Shown piece after piece: positions 33,963 through 43,279 of a DNA stretch of 64,000 nt (the first letter of the stretch is position 1; the number at the start of each line of letters is the position of its first letter). The translations under genes and the position numbers were made by a program. This DNA comes from Pseudomonas putida (GTDB lineage Bacteria; Pseudomonadota; Gammaproteobacteria; Pseudomonadales; Pseudomonadaceae). The notes under the pieces are model-generated. The model searched no databases and was not told the origin of the DNA. It saw only the letters and a list, made by a program, of their open reading frames with translations. Location: the NCBI GenBank assembly GCA_041071465.1, contig CP163498.1, forward strand, positions 4,978,001-5,042,000, written 5' to 3'.

Positions 33963-35965
33963 TTATCGGTTTACTCGCCCGTCACAGGATGATGTCAGGG
34001 AGTTCTTCAATCGGTAAAACCAACGGCTCCCCCTACCTACCGCCTCCTGCCCCAATGGATTCTTGGTGAGCGGGTCGGCACCTAGGTAATCGCTGAAGTC
34101 ATAACCGGTGGCCTTGACCAAATCGGTAATCGCTACCTGGAATGTACGGTAGGCGCCGAGGACCATACCCTCCAACGCTTCTGGGCGTGATCGATCCTCC
34201 ATCAGCTTGCGGATCAGCTGCCCTTGGCTCAATACGTAGGCGGTGGCGTGCAGCGCCTTGCTCTCGCTGTCCAGCGTGGCCACCAATTTCCAGAACTCGA
34301 CCGGGACAGTTGCACCGTCGATTTCGATCTCTTCCTCTTCGCTGTCCGGGCCTCGCAGAATCGGGCCGGTGAAAACACAGGCCTTGAAACCGTGCGTACG
34401 TGCACTGTCGAGGATGTAGTTTTCCAGACCTTGCCAAAGCGCCTTACCCTGATTCAAGCGCGAGTGCTGGGCGGCCGCGTTGACGTAATGGAAGGTGTCG
34501 TCGTTGGCCTTTTGTGCCTCTGCTGCATCACCCCAATTGGGGTCCTCGCGTCGCACCATGTGGCCACGATCGATCTCGGCATCCTTGAAGTTGCTTTCGC
34601 CTAACTGGATCGACCTGGGTATGCGCTCATCGACGAACCACTTGTCTACCCCTCGCTTGATTCTTACCGTCGCTCCACCATCGATGTTGACTGCAGTGAT
34701 CAGCGGGAGCTTGAGTATTGCAGAGTATTTCACCCCAAAATGGGTGTAGCGCAGCTCGAAGGGCTCTGGAGGGTTGTCGCTTGGTTTGGCGAGGTCCTCC
34801 GAAAGTCGTTGGGGGAGGCGTGGCCAAGGTGTCGAAACCACTGCTGCCCCGACTTCGCCTTCCAGGAACTGGGTACTGAAGCCTTCTCTATTGTTGAAGT
34901 GTTCGGCCGGGTGGCTGCCATCCTTGGCCTCTTCGCGGGCAGCCTGCATCAAAACCGAAATTGGGCGTTCGCCATTGAGCAGAGCCGCGATGGTCTTGGC
35001 ACTGACGGCGGTGTTTGCCTTGCCATAGATACCGGAGAAATGCAGGCCGACAACTTTGCCGTCTTCGAGCCGGATCAGCGGCGAGCCGGAGTTGCCACCC
35101 AGGCTCGTACAGTCGTAGGTCAGGATGCCGTTTTCAGGGGCAGCAGGATTTTGCCCGGCGCAAAGCGCTTGACCTCGTACAAGTCACGGAAATAGCGCGC
35201 TTGCGCGTCGGCATCATTGCGCGAGTCGTAGGCGGGGTAACCGATTAGAGCGACCAGGTCATCTTTGGCCAGTCTGTCGTTGTCATTGATCAGCTCCAGA
35301 GGGGTAGGGAGGGTAAAGTCCGCCGTCTCTATCCTAAGCAGGGCTATGTCCGCCGACGTATCGTCGGCCAGGTATTCGATATGGACCAGCTCGGCTGTGC
35401 GACTGTTGTCGCCGCTTTGGCTGCTAGCTTCCTCGCCAAAGTCGATCGCGGCGCCATAGCGAGCTCCGGCAAGGGAACGCATGAAAACGGCAGAGCCGTC
35501 TTGCTTACGTTTGGCCACCAGCTTGGCCACATGCCGGTTGGTAACCACCACGGTACCGTTGCCCTGGTGCGCGACCACCCAGCCAGTGCCTCCCCATGGC
35601 ATGTCGTAATTGCGAAACTCGAGGCGTCCAACGGACGGAACCCACTTCTGCACACCCTGAATAAGCGACCCAGTCTCCTCGGGAAAGTCTGGCAGCGGTT
35701 CAAGTACCACCATGTCGTTGCGGATCAGTAACGGCGGGCGCCCCACCAGCATCACGATCGCCTCCAGGCTGGAGAGGACTGTCGAATACTTTCTTGCTAC
35801 GGCTTCCAGGGGTTGTCCCGCCGCCATTGAGTCAAGGCTGGGGCCGGACAGCGTGCTCATGATCGAGTGCGGCAACCGGCCCGAATCCATCGCAGCTCGC
35901 ACTGCCGCTTCCATCTTGGGGGTAAGCCTTTTCTTCAGGCTGTCGAGCCTCTCTTCATTCGTCAT
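33963..35965 (-). CDS. trypsin-like protease fused to DRGH-type endonuclease; one apparent frameshift
   Basis: As given there are two frames: 35965-35120 and 34952-33963. The second continues upstream into the first's missing part, so they are one gene. One extra base in the run at 35137-35140 or 35149-35152 restores 667 residues. Residues 1-100 are helical, perhaps an interaction domain. The protease has H145 (VVTNRHVA), D206 (TSADIALL) and, only after repair, S293 (LGGNSGSPLI). The C-terminal third is a NUC1-type nuclease with DRGHMVRREDPNWGD and the asparagine-rich DDTFHYVNAAAQHSRLNQG. The start follows AAGGAGAG that overlaps the end of the STAND gene. It is the likely effector: cleavage by it or by the partner protease could free the nuclease. 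As written, the protease half lacks its serine. Confidence 0.8.
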
Positions 35966-35976
35966 GTCGCTCTCCT

Positions 35977-38900
35977 TCAGAATGCGCCGCGCAAGATGAG
36001 AACCGTCAGCGCCGGTGCGAAGGCCGCCGGCGTACCGCGCGCCAGCAGCCGTTGTGTGATGCGTTCAGGCGTGGACGTGCTGCGTGCCTGCTCGGTCTCG
36101 GCTAACGCACCGTCCAGCCGGCGGCGCAGAAGCGGCAGAAGTGCGTCAGTCCCAAGGGCCTTTGCCCACATGGCGAGCTCTTCATGCGCCTGGTCCGTGG
36201 GCGTAGGGCCTCCAAGGAGCACCTCCAGGCGCTTGCGCAGGGTTTCGTCAATCGGCGGGTGATTGCGCCAGCCACCTCGACGTTGGCCAATCGACCAGTT
36301 TCCCGCTATTGTCCGGCGCCACCGCTCGGCGGCCCGGCTAATGAGCTTCAAATCGGCATCGCGGTGGATGAAAGCGCGTGCTTCAGCCCACTCGGCAAAC
36401 AAACCGAAATGGGTCAGCCAGACAACCGGATCGCCCGTCACGGGTTTTACGGGTTCGATTTGCGATTCGCTAATCAGCCCACCGCCCAGCGAAATTGCCG
36501 ACGTAGCCAATGTTGCCGCCTCTCGCAGGTCGGCATGCTCTGCCAGGACGGACAAGTTACTGACGAACACGGCGTATGGCGTGAGTGTCGCCAGAAGCCT
36601 GCCGGGGAGGAGCGGTTCGGTACTGTAATTGGGCGGGAGCACGCGCCCCATCCGTTCGCGGCCAAGCGTTTCAGCGCGCCTGGATTCGTTGCCTAGGCCG
36701 CCATTCCAGCGCTCGTTGGCGGCTGCGGCAACATCGCAATCTCGTGAATCAGTTGAGGAGAAATGAAACGGGTCGGGAAGATTAGCCAGCAACAAGCTGA
36801 GTGCGCCGCGCCGCGCCGCGTTGTCGACGGCCACGACGGAGGCGCGTTCGAGTGATGGCAGTATCGGCCTCCACATCTGCCAATGGCGACGCAAACCCTC
36901 GGGGTTGAACGCTGCCCGCATTTCCAGCCGTGCCAGTGCAAGCGGCTCGGGTAAGTTGGAAAGGTCCCCATCCGAATCGTCGAAACGGTCACGCTCGGTC
37001 AGCCAGTGGCGCGCCTTCGCCCATTGGCCTGATCGCCAGTAGAACATGCGGATCGCGTCTGCCATCTGTGAACGCATGTCCAGACCTTGCGCGTCCATGA
37101 CACTGCGCACGATGCTCACGCCTTCGGTCCAGTCCTGACGCTGAACCACCGCCAGAAGCTCACGCACGACACCTGTGTCGTCAGCCCAGCCACTGACCAC
37201 CGCCTGCGAGGGCCGGAACTGGCTACTGCGCCCGCCGCGGCTGACCCGCACCAGATCGGCCGCGGCAAGCGGCAATTCCTCGAGTGTGTCGTCGTCGAAT
37301 TGGGCGGCAATGTTGGCCGGTACGCTTGGCGTGGCGGGGTTGACGCGGGTCAACTGCAGTTGGTGATACACCGATTCGACCTGCGCCCAATTCGAAGGCT
37401 GCGCGGCAAACCAATGGATGGCTGCTGCATCGATTCGCGCGGATTGCCTGGGCGCGGATCGGTACAGCAGCGGCAGCAGCACTTTACGCATGTGGCTGAG
37501 GTGCTTGAGGAACCCGGCGCCCCCGGGTCATTTTCAACCAGCCAATGATGGGTCGCCAACTGCGTCAGCAAGTCATTTGCCCGCTGCTCGGTGATCGCCC
37601 CCAGCCCGAGCGCTGGGGCAAGCACCTTGCGGATCAGCTCCGCATTGATCCGCCGCACTACCAGCCCGGGGTGGGCCAGCCGCTTCAGGTCAGGGTCTGT
37701 GATGCGCGAAAGCAGCAAGCGATAGAGGAAGGCGGCGCTGACCTCCGCGCCGCGTTTGTGCTTGGGCAGGCTCTCGATGCCCGAACGCTTGGCGACTTCG
37801 GCGGCAAGCCGCAGCTTCAGCGGATTACCTTGCGCCAGTTCGAGCAACTCGTGCCGCAGATGCTCCGGTACCTCCAGCCTGGCTAGCAGGGCCAGGGCCG
37901 CGTCGTCCTCCAGGCCGGGCAGTTCCAGGCGGATCACGCGCCCCGGTGGTTGGCCGTTGGGCGAGCCCGTAGCCCCTGCCAGATCGATCTCGGGCAAGCT
38001 GTCTAGCGCGTCGCCCCGGCCGGCCGCCAGCACGTGCATCGGCTTCACGCCTTTGGTAACCAGTGCGTCGAGCCATTTGAACAACTCTTCAGGATGGGTC
38101 TCGCCACGGCCACGCAGCACTTCGAGCGTATCCAGCACGACCAGTACCGGTCGGCCTGATGCCGCCACCGCCTTGCCGAGCTGGCTTGCTAGCGACTCGG
38201 GCAGTTGTTGGCGAATACTCAACTGCGCCTTGGTGTCTCTCACCGTAACCAGGCCGGCGTCAAGCCGAGCGTCCATCAGTTCGCTGCAAGAAGCACCCAG
38301 TTGCTCTGCCAACTGACGGGTCGCCTCCATGGTCAGCCCGATCCTGTCCAGCACGTCCAGCCCCGCTCGGTCGAAGTCCAAACGCAGGAGCAGTGGTTGA
38401 TGGTGCTCATAGTGGCGACGTACGGACTCAGCGAGCAATGTCGATTTGCCAATGCCAGCCCCGCCAGTCAGGAACAGGCAGGTGACGGGCGCCGCCATGA
38501 TGGGATGTGAAAGCCACTGCTTGATCAGGTTGGACTCAGCCTCGCGCCCGAAGAAACCACGTTCCGCGACCCGACGCCGATTTTGCGCTCGGCTCAGTTC
38601 GGCCAGCGCTGACCGTGCGGGTTGCAGCAAATCGTTGGCCGGTGCGACTTCGCCCGCTCGGTCGAGTGCAACGATGACCCGCTCCAACTGCGACTGATCG
38701 CTGCGGCTTTCAATGACCCACTCGATATCCTTGCGCTGCAATGGTGGTTCGTTGAGCAGGACATTCAGCAAGTCCACCGTTTCCGGGTCTTGGGCGCTCT
38801 TGCGCCGTTCAGCGACTGCGGTGAGCAGTTGAGAAGGGGCGAGGGACTTGAGCAGGTCATGCCGCGATGACGTGCGCATCAGCCAGCGGTCGCGCGCACC

Positions 38901-39077
38901 GGCAGGGTTGGTATCGCAGACTTGCGCGAGACGGGTCGCCACCATGACAAGGCTGTCGGCTTCGACAGTGGATGCACACAGCTGTAATGCCTGCTTCGGC
39001 TCGAAAGGCCCCGACAGGGCTGCAAATAGCCATGCGGGATTCGCTGTATCGTCGCTTGCGCTCATATCTGGCCTCAT
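35977..39077 (-). CDS. STAND NTPase of the conflict system; one apparent frameshift
   Basis: Two frames, 39077-37350 and 37491-35977, join at the C5 run 37520-37524; one more base gives 1,033 residues, with END-PGGAGFLKHLSHMRKVLLP across the join. Residues 1-170 are helical. RGFFGREAESNLIKQWL leads into Walker A GGAGIGKST (about 205-213); PVLVVLDTLEVLRG is Walker B, and VLAAGRGD is a sensor-like strand. The winged-helix region follows, then about 500 residues of helical, probably superstructure-forming sequence that would recognise a trigger. The ATG at 39077 overlaps the stop of the previous gene (ATGA). It should act as the switch that couples trigger recognition to the protease and nuclease. 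Confidence 0.8.
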
Positions 39078-40902
39078 TTCTCAAAGAGCTGTTTAAGCCG
39101 CGGCTGCAGCCGAGAGGCGATTTCGGTCCGAAGTACGCTGTCATAGCGATTATTGACGAGGTGCAGGCCCTCCAACGCCTCCTCGGTCCACTCTTCTACA
39201 CGTTCAGGGCTGATGGAGCGCTGCATGGCATCACAGGCATATCGAATGAGGTTTTGCACATCCTCCTTCCTCACATCCGCGATGTATTCAATCATCAGGC
39301 CTGGCGCGCCTTCACCTTCGGCATCCATCTGAAACTGGAACTGGGCCCCCGGCATCTGGATGGCCTCGTAGCCCGCAAGGGCAACGCGCAGGTGCTTCAG
39401 TCGCAGGGCCTGGTCCACAAAGGCGGTCAGCGCCCAGCGGGATTCGTCGCCGAACATGACTGATGGGTGATCGAAGAACACCCAGAGTGTGATGCCCAAG
39501 GCCAATGCCTTGTCTTCGAGCGCTTGCGCCAGGTTGCGGCTGCGATCGGCGATCATGGCTTCAGGCTCCGTCTGGTCCACCCCGACGCCGCTCCGGGCCT
39601 GTGGCGGTGCGACCTGCAGACTGGCGTCCGCGGCACGACGGGCGATTTCGGCAGGCAGATCCTGGACCAAGGTGTCGAAGCTGACACGAATCACCCGGGC
39701 GTTGGGACTACGCGCCACCAACTTGTCGAGTAGCTCGTATGAGAAGGGCAAGCCCGATACGTCATGCTTGAGGTTGACGCGTCGAATCCACAAACCCCTG
39801 ACGCGCGCCGCCCCGCGCATGGCCGCGTGGTAACCGACGAAGAATCCGTCGCGGCCGACGACCAGCCCGCTGTAGGGGGTGCCGTCGAGAGACCAGAGCT
39901 TTTCGGGCGTCTCGTCATTGGCGATGGCTTGATGCACGAGGCTGTGGAAACGTACCAACGGCACCAGGCGGCCACCGCCTGGCGCCCGGCCCTGATGAAT
40001 GCCGACCAAGGAAAAACTGCTGTCGAAGCAGCCACCACCCGAGGATCCCCCTTGTTACCGTGAACACGATAGCCCCACCGTGCTGTCAGGTTGCGCAGTC
40101 TCTTCAGACTGGTGAATTCCAGACCCTGCCATTGGCCATTAGGGTGGGAGATCAGAATGATAGCTGCCGGGCCGATGTATTCGTAGGGAGGCGATGCCAG
40201 GGTGGCAAAGGACAGGTGAATGCCTGCGGGTTGCCTCAGTCGCAACAGTGCTACATCGTGGCGGTCGATGACCTCAGCGTCGGACTTGGGGGCGCGGCCT
40301 TCATACCACTCGACATCAGCACAAGGGGAGGAGGCTGGCGCCAGCATGAACGCACCGATGGTGCGTCCGTCAGAAAGCACCACTTCGATAGTCGGCTGTG
40401 TTTCTGACGGTGTGCGAGGCCCGTCCACGGCAACTACATGCCATGCTGTCAGCGCCGAGCTAGGCCCGACAAGCACGCCACTGCCTTTGATAACGCCATC
40501 GACTCGGACCTTGCAGCGAAAGGCCCTGGCACGATCAAGGAAACCAGGCAGATTGATGTCGTCGATGTGCACCCACCTGGGGTCTATCTGATCGCTCGGC
40601 TCACCAAGCAGCGGGTTTGTGCTTGACGCCACCTTCAACAGCCCCCGTGCACGCAGCGCCTCTACAAAGGTGGCCAGGCAGCCAATGCATTCGAGCATGT
40701 TTACCCAAAACCGCGCCCGCTCTTGATTCTTCGATTCTGCGCCGGCGTCCAGGCCCTCTGCGCTCGGAATAGTCGCTTCGCGTCCCACCCGTATTTGCGC
40801 CAGAGCCTCAATGACCAGGGCGCGTGAATCGGGATCACGAATAATGGATGCGATGACCTTCTTGTCGAAGGTCTGCCGGGGGCTGCGTTGACGATTCGGC
40901 AT
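39074..40902 (-). CDS. trypsin-like protease fused to an NTPase-like domain without a visible Walker A; one apparent frameshift
   Basis: Two frames, 40902-39691 and 40009-39074, join at the C5 run 40047-40051; one extra base gives 609 residues and restores GGSSGGGCFDSSFS, the catalytic serine loop (S288). Residues 1-95 are a helical N-terminal domain like effector-associated domains. The protease has H155 (LTAWHVVAV) and D216 (DRHDVALLRL). From about 330 to the end is an alpha/beta domain with ITLWVFFDHP as a Walker-B-like strand but no GxxxxGK loop, matching the 'inactive STAND' idea. First gene of the minus-strand operon and divergent from the DUF2235 gene. It may be the sensor or the protease that activates the effector. 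Confidence 0.72.
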
Positions 40903-41330
40903 CAGGTAGACCTCGCACCATCCGCCGTGTTGATCACGGCCGGGGGAAACGCTGTACTGTCCGATACCGCAATAAACCGGACCCCTAGTATGAGGCGATT
41001 GCTCTTACGTCGGAATTCCGATTGCGTTGCACGCGGGCCTGGAACCCACTTTCAATATAGTAGAAGTTCGTGGGTCTATATGGCCTGGCCGCATGTTTTG
41101 GGCGAGGAGGCGCCCCTATCCATCCTTGGTTCGAAAAGTGGACCACGTTATAGCGAAGTACTTGATGGCAAAGCGGCGTTAACTTTGCTATGCCTTGAAT
41201 TAGCTTCCCACGATTTGCCCAACAGTTGTCACGTCCCGGATGTGGGGTCACCGTAGTCCTGACTGGTCGAATGGCAGCGAGGGCGCTCGCTTGACTGATT
41301 CGGACAGCACAACCGCGAGGCTACCCGATC
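40903..41330. other. 428-base divergent intergenic region
   Basis: Between the protease-NTPase gene and the DUF2235 gene. It should hold both promoters. It is less GC-rich than the genes beside it (for example 41150-41200). I find no clear -35/-10 pair, strong palindrome, RNA gene or convincing coding frame; a 122-codon plus-strand frame (40888-41256) has no ribosome site or protein-like pattern. Confidence 0.5.
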
Positions 41331-42584
41331 ATGGCGCGCCAGCTTGTTCTCTGCATTGATGGAACAAATAACCGCTTCTCTGATGAACCCACTAATGTCC
41401 TGCGCATTTTTCGAACACTGCCCAAGAACAGTGAGACGGTGCTGACCTACTACGATCAGGGTGTCGGCACCTTTGGGCTAAGTGAAACCCTGTTCGAATG
41501 GCAAAAGCTGCCTTCACGTATTGCCGGGCTGGCGTTTGGCTGGGGGATCAAGCGCAATGTGCTCAATGCTTACCGGTTTTTGATGGAACACTATAAGCCC
41601 AACGATCAAATTTTCATCTACGGTTTTTCTCGGGGTGCCTATGCGGCTCGAATCCTGGCCGCCATGGTCCACACCCTTGGGCTACTTCCCGCCCATCAGG
41701 CGCAACAACTGGATTTCGCCTGGTCATTGCTGACTACCCAACCGCGCGCAAAGAATGGAAGTGTCGAGCCGTCGCTCGATCAGGTGTTCCGCTACATCGG
41801 CTGGTGGCTGACCGCGCATAAGCAGCCGGACTTTGAATTGATGAAGCAGTTCAAGGCAACTTTTTCCCAAACGGTAGCGATTCGCTTTCTAGGGTTGTTC
41901 GACACCGTCAGTTCCGTGGGTTGGGTTTACGACCCGTTGTCCGTGCCCTATACCGCACGAAATCCCGGCGTCGACATCGTCCGCCATGCGGTATCGATTG
42001 ACGAGCGGCGCTGCTTTTTTCGCCAGAACCTGTGGAGGCCCAAGGCGACTGATCCGAAACCTGTGGATCTGAAACAGGTGTGGTTCGCTGGCGTGCATTG
42101 CGACGTTGGCGGCGGCTACCCGCCAGAAGAAGCGCAGTTGGCCCTGATTGCCTTGCGCTGGATGATCGGGGAGAGCCTGGAAGCCCAGTTGGATATCGAC
42201 GTTCCCTCCTGTCGAAACGAGCTGTACCCAAGCGCCTGTCCTGTACCAGACCCGCTTGCCCAAGCCCACCAGTCGCTATCCGGCCCCTGGATGATTGCAG
42301 AATGGGTACCGCGGTTGGTCTGGGATCTCCATACCCATACGCGAACCCTCTTGAACGGGTCGATGCCACCGTTTGGAAAGCCCAGAGGGAGGGTCATTCA
42401 CGAAGCGCAGGGGCAGCGCGTGTTCGTGCATGAATCCGTGCTTGCCAGGTTGAATGGCGCATTGATCAAAGACCAGCCGTGGGGGGATGCGCCAAACTAT
42501 CAACCCGAGAATGTTGACCGAACGCTGATCGATACGGTCTCCGACTCCCCCTTACTTTCTCGGCATGGTCTACAGCCAGTTTAA
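41331..42584 (+). CDS. DUF2235 alpha/beta hydrolase (Tle1-like phospholipase fold)
   Basis: 417 residues. The start QLVLCIDGTNNRFSDEPTNV is the DUF2235 opening (strand, then aspartate loop). The nucleophile elbow is YGFSRGAYAARILA (S100), the acid lies in FLGLFDTVSSVG, and the histidine in FAGVHCDVGGGYPPEE. All are as in the Tle1 family of type VI secreted phospholipases, but there is no PAAR, VgrG or immunity-like gene here and no signal peptide. The ATG follows GAGG. It heads the plus-strand run with an 88-residue protein and two giant proteins, and is divergent from the protease/STAND/nuclease operon, so it may be a second effector or a processing enzyme. Confidence 0.85.
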   Translation: MARQLVLCIDGTNNRFSDEPTNVLRIFRTLPKNSETVLTYYDQGVGTFGLSETLFEWQKLPSRIAGLAFGWGIKRNVLNAYRFLMEHYKPNDQIFIYGFSRGAYAARILAAMVHTLGLLPAHQAQQLDFAWSLLTTQPRAKNGSVEPSLDQVFRYIGWWLTAHKQPDFELMKQFKATFSQTVAIRFLGLFDTVSSVGWVYDPLSVPYTARNPGVDIVRHAVSIDERRCFFRQNLWRPKATDPKPVDLKQVWFAGVHCDVGGGYPPEEAQLALIALRWMIGESLEAQLDIDVPSCRNELYPSACPVPDPLAQAHQSLSGPWMIAEWVPRLVWDLHTHTRTLLNGSMPPFGKPRGRVIHEAQGQRVFVHESVLARLNGALIKDQPWGDAPNYQPENVDRTLIDTVSDSPLLSRHGLQPV

Positions 42585-42599
42585 GCCCCCTGAGGGCTT
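42583..42599 (+). terminator. weak hairpin at the end of the DUF2235 gene
   Basis: AAGCCC (42583-42588) pairs with GGGCTT (42594-42599) around a CCTGA loop, starting inside the stop codon. No T-tract follows, so termination is doubtful; it may only slow ribosomes or protect an RNA end. Confidence 0.25.
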
Positions 42600-42742
42600 G
42601 GCCGAGAACGTGATGATAAAGAAGAGGCGCACTATACGTAATGCTGAAAAATTATAATGCGTTACCTTCGATCAAGCGGCGTTGAGCTAGCCTGAACGTG
42701 CTTGTCGACTAAGTTGATGAACAACACAAGCAGGAGGTTGTC

Positions 42743-43009
42743 ATGCCCGTAGTGTCTTTCGAAAATGGCGAGTACGAGTGGGTTGCAGTTTCTCTGCGCT
42801 GGGGAATGACCAAGAAAAATTTTACGCTGGCAGTGGGTTCAAATCCAGAAGTTGTTGACACGCACGGCGCGCCGGTGCGCTATGCGTGGAAACCAGACAA
42901 CGAAGTGATAGACGAAACGGAGTTTAATAAATACGCGGTTGAGCTTGATAGCGATGCTGTCATCTATTACGGGAACCCGCTGGCAGGACGCGTTCCAGTC
43001 ACACATTAA
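42743..43009 (+). CDS. 88-residue protein of unknown function
   Basis: A short acidic protein starting MPVVSFENGEYEWVAVSLRW and ending in GNPLAGRVPVTH. The ATG is six bases after AGGAGG, a near-perfect ribosome site, which supports a real gene. It is probably mostly beta-strand, with no signal peptide, membrane helix or cysteine. It stands between the DUF2235 hydrolase and the first giant gene. By position it could be a chaperone, adaptor or immunity protein for either, but nothing in the sequence decides. Confidence 0.7.
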   Translation: MPVVSFENGEYEWVAVSLRWGMTKKNFTLAVGSNPEVVDTHGAPVRYAWKPDNEVIDETEFNKYAVELDSDAVIYYGNPLAGRVPVTH

Positions 43010-43279
43010 GTGCTCTGGCACTAAGTTGCTAAGCGCGGTGCGCGTTACGTCGCAACCGCTAACGCCTATGCCGTGTTACTGCCCGTGTTAAAAAGTGGGC
43101 TGAAACACGTTGCTTGACCCTGCCTAAGTATCAACTTTCTTCGCGTGTTTGCTCACGGCTTTGGCCTTGGCTACCTGCCGTTGCAACGCTGCTACACTCA
43201 CGCCTGTCCGCGGGCTCAATGCTGTGCTGCGATGCCACGTTTTTTGCTCAGAAGTTCGATAAACACTAAGGGCACTCTT
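43010..43279. other. 270-base spacer before the first giant gene
   Basis: No gene I can support on the plus strand. On the minus strand a 121-codon frame (43124-43489) ends in a lysine-rich stretch, but most of it lies antisense to the giant gene and it has no start signal. AAGGG at 43268-43272 is the ribosome site of the giant gene. Confidence 0.45.

Noticed and set aside
35120..40052. Programmed -1 ribosomal frameshifting to explain the three broken genes
   Set aside because: No X-XXY-YYZ slippery heptamer in the right phase is present at the joins and no clear downstream pseudoknot; single-base loss at or beside runs is simpler.
42653..42658. TATAAT upstream of the 88-residue gene as a promoter -10 box
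   Set aside because: No acceptable -35 hexamer at 16-18 bases; a lone TATAAT in AT-richer DNA is weak evidence.
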